DNA from: JBCDIQ01 sp039024295
GTDB lineage: Bacteria > Bacteroidota > Bacteroidia > J057
Length of the DNA stretch: 8,478 nt
Assembly (NCBI GenBank): GCA_039024295.1
Contig: JBCDIQ010000267.1
Coordinates: 1-8,478 of the forward strand
Direction of reading: 5' to 3'
Of this stretch, positions 1 to 6,673 are shown piece after piece; the stretch's first letter is position 1, and each line of letters starts with the position of its first letter. The notes beneath the pieces were generated by a model. That model saw nothing but the letters and a program-made list of their open reading frames with translations, had not been told where the DNA came from and searched no databases. A program made the position numbers and the translations under genes.

Positions 1-1
1 A

Positions 2-355
2 GGAAGTAGGTCTTACGATTACCGAATGGAATACCTGATTGAGCAAAGCCGTAAGAAGCCTGCAAAAGTTGATTTTAGTGATACGGCAAAACATAAAAGT
101 TTTTCTCCAGAGGAATTGCTGGAACAAACTGAGGGGAAGATTAATACCAAATCTGCTCACTATTTCTTCCCCCGGTATTATGTAAGCCCAAAAGTAAGGG
201 GATACATCATTCCGAAGGATCGATTTGAAATTACCATTCAAACTACCTCAATGCTTTGGGAAGAATTAAAGCAAGCAATCCATAATCCTAAGGCCCCTCT
301 CTACTTGGGCACGAATGATAGTTGGGTCCATTTAACCTGGAAAGATCATGACTGA
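2..355 (+). CDS. cas5: Probable Cas5 (Cascade subunit), C-terminal part, 5' end outside window
   Basis: The reading frame is open from the left edge, so about 117 residues of a longer protein are visible; the ATG at position 26 is most likely internal. Cas5 proteins are usually about 200-250 residues, so this should be roughly the C-terminal half. The ending, with YIIPKDRFEI, a helical stretch (MLWEELKQAI) and the near-terminal PLYLGTNDSW, resembles the C-terminal 'PLYLG' strand region of type I Cas5 proteins. Cas5 is an RRM-fold subunit that caps the crRNA 5' handle and contacts the large subunit. The stop overlaps the start of the next gene by 8 bp, which suggests translational coupling and fits a Cas5-Cas8 pair. 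The family call rests on the short C-terminal motif and gene context, so it is probable rather than certain. Confidence 0.65.
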   Translation, partial: GSRSYDYRMEYLIEQSRKKPAKVDFSDTAKHKSFSPEELLEQTEGKINTKSAHYFFPRYYVSPKVRGYIIPKDRFEITIQTTSMLWEELKQAIHNPKAPLYLGTNDSWVHLTWKDHD

Positions 356-1973
356 GATAAACAACTGGCATCCCTATCCCAGGTACGGGGTAGCATCTGC
401 GATGCATGTTATGCAAAGGAACAAGCTTAACCTTAATGAGAAAGAGGAAGTTGAAGAGCTTCTATTTCGAGCTATGGAAGAAGGGTTAGAAAAGTTCATG
501 ATTTTCCCATTGGAACAATCCGATGGAAGGGAAATGCAGATCAACTATGGGTATTTGGAAGGAAAGAAAGTAGCCCCGGGCAAAAAGAGTGGACAAATAT
601 CGGGAAATGGATTTTACACAGCTGGTCACATAGTTACTGCAAACAACTCAGCAGGTATAGTGAAAGAAGTCAAAGCCTTCCAACAGCTAATCCAATCAGG
701 CAAATTCGACTTTGACAAGCCTTATGAGCTAAAGAGATCATTTGCCCCCTTGGTGGCAAAGCGAAATAAAGGAAAATTGAGCATGTCTAATCCTCGGGTG
801 GGTTCCCTGATTGCTGCTTTTACTGCCATTGCTACGCTTACTTCCTACAAGCCGGCAACTTATACACAATTTAAGGCGGGTGACCGAGACGCTGTGAACA
901 TTGGCCTTATTCCAGACATTCCTTTTTATGATGATGCCACTCAGAGTTATCCGCTATTAGAATTCATTCGCCTGTTTGATGAAGTTTCTTCAAGTCGGGA
1001 TAATGAAAACCGAATGCTGGGGCGATATGAAAAGAAATATGTACGCCCCAAAATTTTTCAAGGCAACTATCCCGAAGCACCACGAAATAGTTCGCTAGGT
1101 GCCATTAGCATCCTGGTTGCCATTGGAGAGTGGGTTAAAGAGGGACGTGAAATGGCACAATACAGTAGAGGAGAGTCCGCAGAGATTGTGCTGCGAAGCC
1201 TGGCAAACCGCCCCATTTACCTGGTCTCAAATGCAGGAACCAGACAAGAGACATTCGACAATCATTTGGTTGGCATCACCCTAGATGGAACCCTAAAGAA
1301 AATCGTCTCAGCTATTTACAGGACCCGCCTTGTTGGGGATGAACAGAAGGAGAAAGGCGAGTCCAATAAAATGAAAAACTTCCGCATGATGGCGGATCGA
1401 TTCCTTCGCCTCTTTACCGAGGCAAGTTTCAAAGATTTTCTGGCCTTTAGGGCAACGTACCCTCATGATTTAAAGCAACTTTTTAATACCTATTTTATGA
1501 AGCCTGAAATGAAGTTGACCCCGGAACTGGTAACCTCTGCCAGGGTCTATGGGGAATCACTCAGTAATGCAGCATATCGCGCGGCATTAACAGAAATAGA
1601 GGACGACAAAAGAAAAAGCAGGAAGGGCCTTTCTAAGGATGAATATAAAGATAAGGTACTCTCAGAATTTGAAAGCACTATACTCAGTGCAGAAAATGGT
1701 ATTGCGCTTCTCTCACGATTAAGTACCAGAGCAGGCAGAATCACCAAAAGGGAAATCAGGCATGGAGCCCTTCCGTTTATGGAAGCCGTAGCTCTTGGAA
1801 GTGATTCTGGTGGTATCGGTCTAGATACAGCCAAGCAGCTCATTACCGCTTTCATGCGCGTAAGTACCTATGACGAGAGCAAGGCAAACACAACTCAGAA
1901 AAAGGCTTCTTCCACATCCCAAGAAGATGAAAGTCTTGACCAAGGCACACCTAATGTTAAATTAACAAACTAA
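348..1973 (+). CDS. cas8: Cas8-like large subunit of a type I effector complex, divergent
   Basis: This 541-residue protein sits between cas5 and cas7, where the large subunit is expected, and its length is typical of Cas8. In type I systems Cas8 recognises the PAM and helps recruit Cas3. I do not recognise a diagnostic subfamily signature. There is not a single cysteine, so the CxxC zinc-binding pairs of Cst1-type Cas8a1 proteins are absent. The N-terminal half is mixed (for example GNGFYTAGHIVTANNSAGIV around residues 87-106). Residues from about 340 to 505 look mostly helical and may correspond to the four-helix small-subunit-like C-terminal domain of Cas8. The last 32 residues or so (from 510) are polar and probably disordered. 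The ATG overlaps the cas5 stop. The call depends mainly on context and size, and the subtype is unresolved (I-B or I-A like). Confidence 0.7.
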   Translation: MTEINNWHPYPRYGVASAMHVMQRNKLNLNEKEEVEELLFRAMEEGLEKFMIFPLEQSDGREMQINYGYLEGKKVAPGKKSGQISGNGFYTAGHIVTANNSAGIVKEVKAFQQLIQSGKFDFDKPYELKRSFAPLVAKRNKGKLSMSNPRVGSLIAAFTAIATLTSYKPATYTQFKAGDRDAVNIGLIPDIPFYDDATQSYPLLEFIRLFDEVSSSRDNENRMLGRYEKKYVRPKIFQGNYPEAPRNSSLGAISILVAIGEWVKEGREMAQYSRGESAEIVLRSLANRPIYLVSNAGTRQETFDNHLVGITLDGTLKKIVSAIYRTRLVGDEQKEKGESNKMKNFRMMADRFLRLFTEASFKDFLAFRATYPHDLKQLFNTYFMKPEMKLTPELVTSARVYGESLSNAAYRAALTEIEDDKRKSRKGLSKDEYKDKVLSEFESTILSAENGIALLSRLSTRAGRITKREIRHGALPFMEAVALGSDSGGIGLDTAKQLITAFMRVSTYDESKANTTQKKASSTSQEDESLDQGTPNVKLTN

Positions 1974-1984
1974 ATCCCATAAAA

Positions 1985-2872
1985 ATGAATATTTCATCAA
2001 TTCTCGTAACCCTAGTTGCTCCTATGGAGAACCATGCGGCCAACCGTGGAGAGAAACTACTGGGAAATGCTTCCTCCATTAAGCGTCTTCCCGATGGCAG
2101 GGTATATGTATCAGGTCAAATGCAACGACACGTGCTATTTCGTGCCATTGAGAGGTTGAACGAACTTGATCCCAACCGTGGTAATACTTATGTATCAAAC
2201 GGCGATGGCGTAACAGGTAATCTATCGGATGATATCCGAAGTGACCTCGGAGGATTTCTGATAACTGAAAAGGGCGAATATTCTGGTCGAAGGACAGCTC
2301 CTATGACTGCTACCCCTGCGACAGCCATCAAGAAAAGCGATATAGGCCGTGATTTACTTGTCCGCCTGAAGCAAAACACGAATGAAGATTCTGACAAAAA
2401 GCAGGCTCTTGCTACCAACGAATTCAGCCAGCGAGATGAAATGACCATGAACTTCCACTTAGATGTTCCAGAGGTAGGCGGAAGAAGGGAGTTTACCTAT
2501 GAGCAAGAATTACATTTGGGGACCAAATTCAATAAAATGATCGATGATAAGGAGCACGCCAGAAGGGTCCGTTTGTTTCTTGAAGGCACCCGTTCCATGA
2601 ATGACTATGCTAATCAGGCCCGAAACGCAGTCTCTGGAGAACCCACTAAAGCACTCATTGTGCTTGACACCAAAATGAGCCGGAAGGCCATCAGGTATTT
2701 TGCAATGGAGACAACAGAAGTGGAGAAGGCTAACATCTTGAAAGAGCTTGATGCACGAGGAGCAAAATATTTCTTGGGAGATGACACCAACCCTGATGGC
2801 GACTCAGTTCATGAAGCCTTTGAAAAAGCCCTAAGCAGTCTTGAATCAGCAATTTTGGTTCGGCCCGCTTAA
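1985..2872 (+). CDS. cas7: Cas7 backbone subunit, DevR/Cst2/Csh2-like
   Basis: The 295-residue product has the Cas7 (DevR/Csa2, PF01905-like) layout. It opens with an RRM-type strand (ISSILVTLVAPMENHAANRG). A glycine and basic region follows (GRVYVSGQMQRHVLFRAIERL, about residues 38-58). Then comes NLSDDIRSDLGGFLI (79-93), which matches the conserved 'DIRSDLFG' segment of Cst2/DevR proteins, and then a loop with RRTAPMTATPA (102-112). Multiple Cas7 copies bind the crRNA spacer along the backbone of Cascade. Residues 130-150 are polar and could be the flexible thumb or finger loop. The gene starts 11 bp after cas8 and ends 10 bp before cas3. The start has no Shine-Dalgarno, only an A-rich leader (ATAAAA). 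The family assignment is fairly firm; the exact subtype is not. Confidence 0.85.
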   Translation: MNISSILVTLVAPMENHAANRGEKLLGNASSIKRLPDGRVYVSGQMQRHVLFRAIERLNELDPNRGNTYVSNGDGVTGNLSDDIRSDLGGFLITEKGEYSGRRTAPMTATPATAIKKSDIGRDLLVRLKQNTNEDSDKKQALATNEFSQRDEMTMNFHLDVPEVGGRREFTYEQELHLGTKFNKMIDDKEHARRVRLFLEGTRSMNDYANQARNAVSGEPTKALIVLDTKMSRKAIRYFAMETTEVEKANILKELDARGAKYFLGDDTNPDGDSVHEAFEKALSSLESAILVRPA

Positions 2873-2882
2873 ATAAATAAGG

Positions 2883-5246
2883 ATGGAATATTTAGCCAAA
2901 CCCTCTGGGATCACCCTGAAAGATCATCGCCAGCACGTATTTGATGAAGCGTTAAGCATTCTCAAGTGCTGGCCCTTTCTCGAAGAAAAGTATAATCGAC
3001 TGACAGGTGCTGACCTTAGACAGAGACTAGCTGATGCCGCCTGGTGGCATGACCGTGGCAAAGCCCATGATCATTGGCAAGAGGCCTGCCAGAAGGATTA
3101 TCGACAGTACCAACAGTGGCTTCAAGAAAATGGATATGATCAATCCTTGGTTGATCCATTGGTTTACAAAAAGTACGAGACAGCCATGAGGAAAGCGCAG
3201 AAGTTCGTTGGAAAGCACTTGATGGGATCAAACCTGAGGCATGAATTTGCTTCAATTGATGAATTGCGGAAAGCAGGCAACAAGTTTCCTCTATCTGTAG
3301 AAATTGCCATTGCCGCTCACCATGGAAAGTTATCTTTTCAAGAACGCCACCTAAAAAGGTGGAGACACGATGGTGCCCCTACACCTGAAGAACTTGGACC
3401 TTTTGCTAAGTATTTCAAAGAGTTTAAGTGGTCTGAGAAATTGGAATCTAGAGACCATGAAAATGAATGGGAAAACAGAACGCTTGCTCGCTTTGAAGTC
3501 ACAGGTGTCCGTTCTCTTCTTCAACTGGCTGACACCCGAGCGAGCCGCCTTGAGTCTGGAGAAAAAGTGCCCCAGTTATCGCCTTTTACCTTTGAGGCAA
3601 GGTTCAAGAAGCTAAGACCTGTTCAAGAGGCAGCCCTATCGGTCGGCAATGAACCCATCTCCATTTTACGTGCGCCTACTGGCAGTGGAAAAACTTATGC
3701 TGCCTTGTTATGGGCCAATGAGCAAATCAAAAGCGGCAAGGCAGACCGTCTGGTAATCGCCATGCCTACACGATTTACGTCCAATGCGCTAGCCATTGGT
3801 GTGGAGGAAGCAACTGGTGAAACAGGCTTGTACCATTCAAGTGCTTGGTTCAACCGATATGGAGATGTGGTACAACCTGCTGAAAAGAGCTTTGCCAAAG
3901 AAATGCACCTATTGGCGAGAAAGCTGGCTACCCCTGTTAATGTCTGCACAATTGATCACTTGCTGATCTGCCTTACTGGGGGTAAAGAAGTCCATCATTC
4001 CACCTTCTTTTTTCTGGCAAATAGTGCTGTCGTATTTGATGAAGCAGACTTTTACGATTCCTTCATCCAAGGAAATCTGACAGTGCTGCTTCAAGCATTG
4101 AGGGTGCTAAAAGTTCCCGTACTGATTATGAGTGCAACAGTACCAGATTCAGCCCAACCGCTCTATCAAGTGGATTTACCGATCATTAGCCCAAAGGAAA
4201 AATCTGATCAAGGCAGTTATTCTCCAAGAGAACTGAAATTTGGTGGAAGTGCTGAAGAGCCTGAGGACATTGGAAGTATTCTAAAGCAAATGGTGCAGAA
4301 TGGAAATGGCATTGTGTATGCAAATACCATTGCCAGAGCCATGAAGTACTACAGATGGTTTCAGCAAAAACTACCCGAGGATGTTCCGCTGATCTTGTAT
4401 CACAGCAAATTCACTGAGCCAGACAAAGCAAATATCGAAGCCAAACTCCTGAAGGTTCTTGGAAAGGAAGCCTGGGAAGGTGGAAAAGAACCTTTCGGAA
4501 TTGCTATTCTCACCCAGATTGGGGAAATGAGCGTGAACATCAGCACCAACTTTATGGTTAGCGACCTGTGTCCGTGGGATCGATTGGCACAGCGCATAGG
4601 GCGGTTAAGCAGGTTTAATGAAAAAGACAAAGATGGGATGGTATATGTAGTGGAACCATTGAAAAATGAAGAAACGTATCCTGCCCCTTATGGGAGCCTT
4701 GAAAACCGGGAATGGGTAGCCTCAGAGGCTTTTCTAAAGACATTAGAAGATGTTCACACATGGGAGGCTGATCGAACTAATCTTGAGATTTCATCTGATG
4801 AGTTAGTGGAACTGGTAAACAATCTATACCCGACTCCACCTGAATTTGAAGGCAGAGACCGTGTAAATCTGGAGACCCTAAGGAAAATGATGAAGCAACA
4901 CTGGCTCATTGTTCCTGACCGAAAAGTAGAGGAAGACGGCACGACTAAGGTATCTGAGTGGGAAAGTAGGCACATTTCACCCCAGGAAACAGTTTTTGTT
5001 CAAGACCCAGTTGGATTTGAGCGGTACGAAGAGTTTTCAGCTTTTTCATTGGAATATGGGATTGCAATACCCAGTTGGATAGTACAACGAGAGCGTCGAA
5101 AGAAAGGAAACTCAAGTTCTCTTATATTTTTGAAAAGAAATATTGTTGATGAAGAGCACGAATTCATTCAGGTCGAAAATTATGATAAATTGCTTGGCCT
5201 TGGTGCTCTTTACGAAAACTCCATTCCTAAGCCAGAAATAATTTAA
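2883..5246 (+). CDS. cas3: Cas3 HD nuclease-helicase, full length
   Basis: This 787-residue protein fuses an N-terminal HD nuclease to a superfamily 2 helicase, the effector that nicks and degrades Cascade-bound DNA. HD motifs visible are H14, WWHD (H56 and D57), H62, the HH pair at 146-147 in AIAAHHG, and D217 in LADTRA. Helicase motifs in order are Q248 of the Q-like region, Walker A APTGSGKT (264-271), motif Ia AMPTRFTSN (293-301), motif II FDEAD (385-389), SAT (417-419), a motif IV-like GIVYANTIARA (476-486), and motif VI QRIGRLSR (570-577). All catalytic elements appear intact. Motif II reads DEAD rather than the DExH seen in many Cas3 proteins. The C-terminal 200 residues are the accessory region. 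It starts 10 bp after cas7, so it belongs to the same transcription unit as the effector subunits. Confidence 0.95.
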   Translation: MEYLAKPSGITLKDHRQHVFDEALSILKCWPFLEEKYNRLTGADLRQRLADAAWWHDRGKAHDHWQEACQKDYRQYQQWLQENGYDQSLVDPLVYKKYETAMRKAQKFVGKHLMGSNLRHEFASIDELRKAGNKFPLSVEIAIAAHHGKLSFQERHLKRWRHDGAPTPEELGPFAKYFKEFKWSEKLESRDHENEWENRTLARFEVTGVRSLLQLADTRASRLESGEKVPQLSPFTFEARFKKLRPVQEAALSVGNEPISILRAPTGSGKTYAALLWANEQIKSGKADRLVIAMPTRFTSNALAIGVEEATGETGLYHSSAWFNRYGDVVQPAEKSFAKEMHLLARKLATPVNVCTIDHLLICLTGGKEVHHSTFFFLANSAVVFDEADFYDSFIQGNLTVLLQALRVLKVPVLIMSATVPDSAQPLYQVDLPIISPKEKSDQGSYSPRELKFGGSAEEPEDIGSILKQMVQNGNGIVYANTIARAMKYYRWFQQKLPEDVPLILYHSKFTEPDKANIEAKLLKVLGKEAWEGGKEPFGIAILTQIGEMSVNISTNFMVSDLCPWDRLAQRIGRLSRFNEKDKDGMVYVVEPLKNEETYPAPYGSLENREWVASEAFLKTLEDVHTWEADRTNLEISSDELVELVNNLYPTPPEFEGRDRVNLETLRKMMKQHWLIVPDRKVEEDGTTKVSEWESRHISPQETVFVQDPVGFERYEEFSAFSLEYGIAIPSWIVQRERRKKGNSSSLIFLKRNIVDEEHEFIQVENYDKLLGLGALYENSIPKPEII

Positions 5247-5247
5247 T

Positions 5248-5255
5248 CCCCCCCC
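5248..5255 (+). repeat. C8 homopolymer tract directly before the start codon of the pRiA4b ORF-3-like gene
   Basis: Eight consecutive cytosines separate the cas3 stop region from the ATG at 5256. They form almost the whole 9-bp intergenic gap, so the leader of the downstream gene is pure pyrimidine with no Shine-Dalgarno. Runs of this length are prone to slippage. Because the tract is outside the reading frame, length changes would alter spacing or mRNA structure, not the protein. Confidence 0.9.
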
Positions 5256-5831
5256 ATGACCCTCCAACTCAAAATCACCCTCTTAGGTACCCAGAAACCC
5301 CCAGTATGGCGGCGAGTTGCTATTGACGATGCCCACACGTTTTTTGACTTGCATGGCACAATTCAGACAGTGTTCGGATGGCACAGTTCTCATTTGTGGG
5401 AGTTTGGCTACAAGCCGTTTGACAGCGAACTGAGCATCGGCATGGTAATGGACGATGTGTTTTCCTCTGATGAACGGAAGGTGACTGACGCCCAGAAAGT
5501 CCAACTAGAGGAATACCTCTATGAAGAAGGGCAGGTGTTCAGCTATATGTACGATTTTGGCGATTCATGGGAGCACCAAATCGTAGTGGAAAAAACCTTA
5601 GACGACATCCTGGACGCGCCCAGCCTCCTGGCGGGAAAAGGCAAATGTCCACCTGAGGATTGTGGCGGGGTTTGGGGGTATTATAACCTTGTAGAAGCCG
5701 TCAACGATCCCAAGCACGAAGAGCATGAAGACATGCGCGAATGGCTGGGCATGAATCCCGGCGAAAAGTGGGATGTAAACGAGTTTGACTTGGCAGTACA
5801 GCAGGAAAAGCTGGAAGATGCTTTTGGGTAA
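5256..5831 (+). CDS. Plasmid pRiA4b ORF-3 family protein (PF07929-like)
   Basis: The 191-residue product carries the hallmark blocks of the pRiA4b ORF-3 family: LKITLLGTQKPPVWRRV near the N-terminus (5-21), the helix-to-strand segment FGWHSSHLWEF (40-50), YDFGDSWEH (99-107), and CPPEDCGGVWGY (131-142) followed by acidic, His-rich DPKHEEHEDM. The two cysteines and neighbouring acidic or His residues could bind metal, which is inference. The biochemical function of the family is unknown; members are common on plasmids and near mobile elements. It lies 9 bp after cas3 in the same direction, inside the cas operon and just before the large spacer that precedes cas4. That placement suggests co-expression with the interference genes. 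It could be an accessory factor or a passenger picked up by recombination. The family call is firm; the CRISPR role is open. Confidence 0.9.
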   Translation: MTLQLKITLLGTQKPPVWRRVAIDDAHTFFDLHGTIQTVFGWHSSHLWEFGYKPFDSELSIGMVMDDVFSSDERKVTDAQKVQLEEYLYEEGQVFSYMYDFGDSWEHQIVVEKTLDDILDAPSLLAGKGKCPPEDCGGVWGYYNLVEAVNDPKHEEHEDMREWLGMNPGEKWDVNEFDLAVQQEKLEDAFG

Positions 5832-5843
5832 AGAGGAAAGTTT

Positions 5844-5860
5844 ATCCCGCTTTGCGGGAT
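5844..5860 (+). repeat. Perfect 7-bp hairpin after the pRiA4b ORF-3-like gene, possible weak terminator
   Basis: ATCCCGC and GCGGGAT form a perfect 7-bp stem around a TTT loop, 12 bp after the stop codon. Only TTTCG follows, not a T-run, so it is at best a weak intrinsic terminator. A related CCCGCTTCGCG occurs about 50 bp downstream (5900-5910). The hairpin may therefore be part of the intergenic repeat family and not a dedicated terminator, and could serve as an mRNA-stabilising 3' structure at the end of the interference block. Confidence 0.5.
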
Positions 5861-5881
5861 TTCGTCCTGATTCTCGGGACT
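5861..5881 (+). repeat. Copy 1 of a shared intergenic module (second copy at 6601-6621)
   Basis: This segment, beginning TTCGTCCTGAT and continuing into a CGGGA motif, matches the segment at 6601-6621 (TTCGCCCTGAT, then CGGGA) at 16 of 21 positions by eye. Both lie next to GTTT-type heptamers in the spacers before cas4 and cas1. The match indicates that the two spacers are related copies of one repeat element and not independent sequence. Confidence 0.55.
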
Positions 5882-5885
5882 CAAC

Positions 5886-5921
5886 AGTTTTCAGTTTTTC
5901 CCGCTTCGCGCAACAGTTTTG
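5886..5921 (+). repeat. Left (GTTT-type) heptamer arm, spacer before cas4
   Basis: Two adjacent heptamers, AGTTTTC and AGTTTTT (5886-5899), and a further AGTTTTG (5915-5921) make up a short, interrupted left arm. CAACAGTTTT occurs twice here (5882-5891 and 5911-5920), 29 bp apart. CAGTTTTCAGT at 5885-5895 is the exact reverse complement of ACTGAAAACTG at 5964-5974 in the right arm. The transcript could therefore pair across the intervening sequence. Confidence 0.7.
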
Positions 5922-5943
5922 CAGGTGGTTCTAGACTGGCTGA

Positions 5944-6027
5944 CTGTAAACTGATTACCAAGCACTGAAAACTGATCACCCAATCGCTATTGCCTAACAC
6001 CTAAAACCTAGTAGCTAATAGCCAACC
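5944..6027 (+). repeat. Right (CTGAAAA/CCTAATA-type) array of 12 heptamers forming the cas4 leader
   Basis: The 84 bases before the cas4 ATG split into exactly twelve 7-mers with no insertion or deletion. Examples in order are CTGTAAA, CTGATTA, CCAAGCA, CTGAAAA, CTGATCA, and later CCTAACA, CCTAAAA, CCTAGTA, GCTAATA, GCCAACC. The approximate consensus is C-(C/T)-(G/T)-A-A-N-A. The first part matches the reverse complement of the left-arm heptamers; the last part drifts to CCTAATA forms. The array ends at the base before the start codon and contains no Shine-Dalgarno. Confidence 0.85.
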
Positions 6028-6555
6028 ATGAACGCTACTGTCTTGGCCTATGGCCGCATATGCCCGCGTAAAGCGTGGCTGCACTACCACGGTGTGCGGA
6101 TGGAACACGAATCCGAAGCCGTACAAATCGGTAGGCTGATCGACGAACAAAGCTATGCCAGCGAGAAGAAAGGCATCGACTTGCAAGCAGAACTGCCGGA
6201 TGGCACGGTGCTCACGGGCAAGGTAGACTGGGCCAACTTTCGAGAAGGCATCCTCCATGAAACCAAGAAGGGCAAGGCCTGCCAAGAGGCCCATGTGTGG
6301 CAAGTCCGGTTTTACCTGTGGCTGCTCCAGTTGTGCGAGGTTACCCAACTCGATGGCAGTCCGTACACAGGCATGATCAGTTACCCTCGGCTAAAGCAAA
6401 AAGTGCCCGTAGAGCTTTCAGAAGCAGATGAGCAAGCCCTGATAGCGCAAGTGCAATCGCTCAAAACCCTGCTAGCTGCCGAAACCCCTCCTGACCGCAT
6501 CACCCGAAGGAGTTTTTGTAAAAAATGCGCTTTTGAGGAGCTGTGCTACGGATGA
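6028..6555 (+). CDS. cas4: Cas4 Fe-S cluster RecB-type nuclease
   Basis: Cas4 works with Cas1-Cas2 to trim prespacers and select PAM-proximal ends. The 175-residue product has the expected order. C12 lies in RICPRKAWL. RecB-nuclease residues follow as D67 (GKVDW), E78 and K80 (HETKKGK), and the QxxxY motif Q92-Y96. The C-terminal cluster cysteines are C164, C167 and C173 (CKKCAFEELC), which with C12 complete a four-cysteine Fe-S site. In GRLIDEQSY the position often occupied by a motif-I histidine (GKLIHE in many homologues) is D39, which is worth noting. The start is chosen because the Cys-containing N-terminus begins about ten residues later, as usual, and because the heptamer array ends exactly there. 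It is separated by 196 bp from the upstream gene and 159 bp from cas1. Confidence 0.95.
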   Translation: MNATVLAYGRICPRKAWLHYHGVRMEHESEAVQIGRLIDEQSYASEKKGIDLQAELPDGTVLTGKVDWANFREGILHETKKGKACQEAHVWQVRFYLWLLQLCEVTQLDGSPYTGMISYPRLKQKVPVELSEADEQALIAQVQSLKTLLAAETPPDRITRRSFCKKCAFEELCYG

Positions 6556-6563
6556 GGAAGGAA

Positions 6564-6605
6564 AGTTGTCAGTTTACGGTTTACGGTTACCAGTTTTCGG
6601 TTCGC
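6564..6605 (+). repeat. Left (GTTT-type) heptamer arm, spacer before cas1
   Basis: Six contiguous 7-mers follow the cas4 stop by 8 bp: AGTTGTC, AGTTTAC, GGTTTAC, GGTTACC, AGTTTTC, GGTTCGC, all fitting (A/G)GTT-NN-C. The last one runs into the TTCGCCCTGAT module shared with the spacer before cas4. The same heptamer types recur after the cas1 stop. Confidence 0.8.
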
Positions 6606-6621
6606 CCTGATCTGCGGGAAT
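6601..6621 (+). repeat. Copy 2 of the shared intergenic module (first copy at 5861-5881)
   Basis: The segment starting TTCGCCCTGAT and continuing to CGGGAAT aligns with 5861-5881 at 16 of 21 positions. It marks the spacers before cas4 and before cas1 as members of one intergenic repeat family. Confidence 0.55.
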
Positions 6622-6642
6622 TTGCTTCGCTCAATAGGTTTC

Positions 6643-6656
6643 GGCAGTTGACTGCC
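6643..6656 (+). repeat. Short palindrome GGCAGT-TG-ACTGCC before cas1
   Basis: Six perfectly paired bases flank a two-base centre. The tight dyad could be a protein-binding operator or simply the junction where GTTT-type and complementary CTGA-type heptamers of the repeat element meet. The surrounding arms change orientation at this point, and the second explanation is preferred. Confidence 0.5.
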
Positions 6657-6673
6657 ACCACTGAACACTACCC

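Noticed and set aside
26..355. Complete 109-residue gene starting at the ATG at position 26
   Set aside because: The frame is open all the way to the window edge and the protein resembles only the end of a Cas5, so a truncated longer gene is more likely.
1547..1855. Open frame of about 100 codons on the minus strand inside cas8
   Set aside because: It is antisense to a well-supported gene, has no recognisable domain and no own spacing or start context.
4027..4059. DEAD in Cas3 motif II seen as a defect
   Set aside because: DEAD is a functional superfamily 2 Walker B form and every other helicase and HD motif is intact, so activity is expected.
5256..5831. Insertion of a transposon carrying the pRiA4b ORF-3 gene
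   Set aside because: No transposase, no flanking terminal inverted repeats and no target duplication are visible; only the family's general association with mobile DNA supports the idea.
5844..5860. Hairpin considered as a full rho-independent terminator
   Set aside because: The stem is only 7 bp and no T-run follows; a similar GC-rich motif recurs nearby as part of the repeat family.
5886..6027. Heptamer arrays considered as a second CRISPR array
   Set aside because: The units are 7 bp, degenerate and contiguous, with no unique spacers, so they are short tandem repeats, not CRISPR.
6001..6348. Open frame of about 115 codons on the minus strand over cas4
   Set aside because: It is antisense to cas4, whose catalytic motifs are intact, and its translation resembles no family; it is a by-product of GC-rich codon use.
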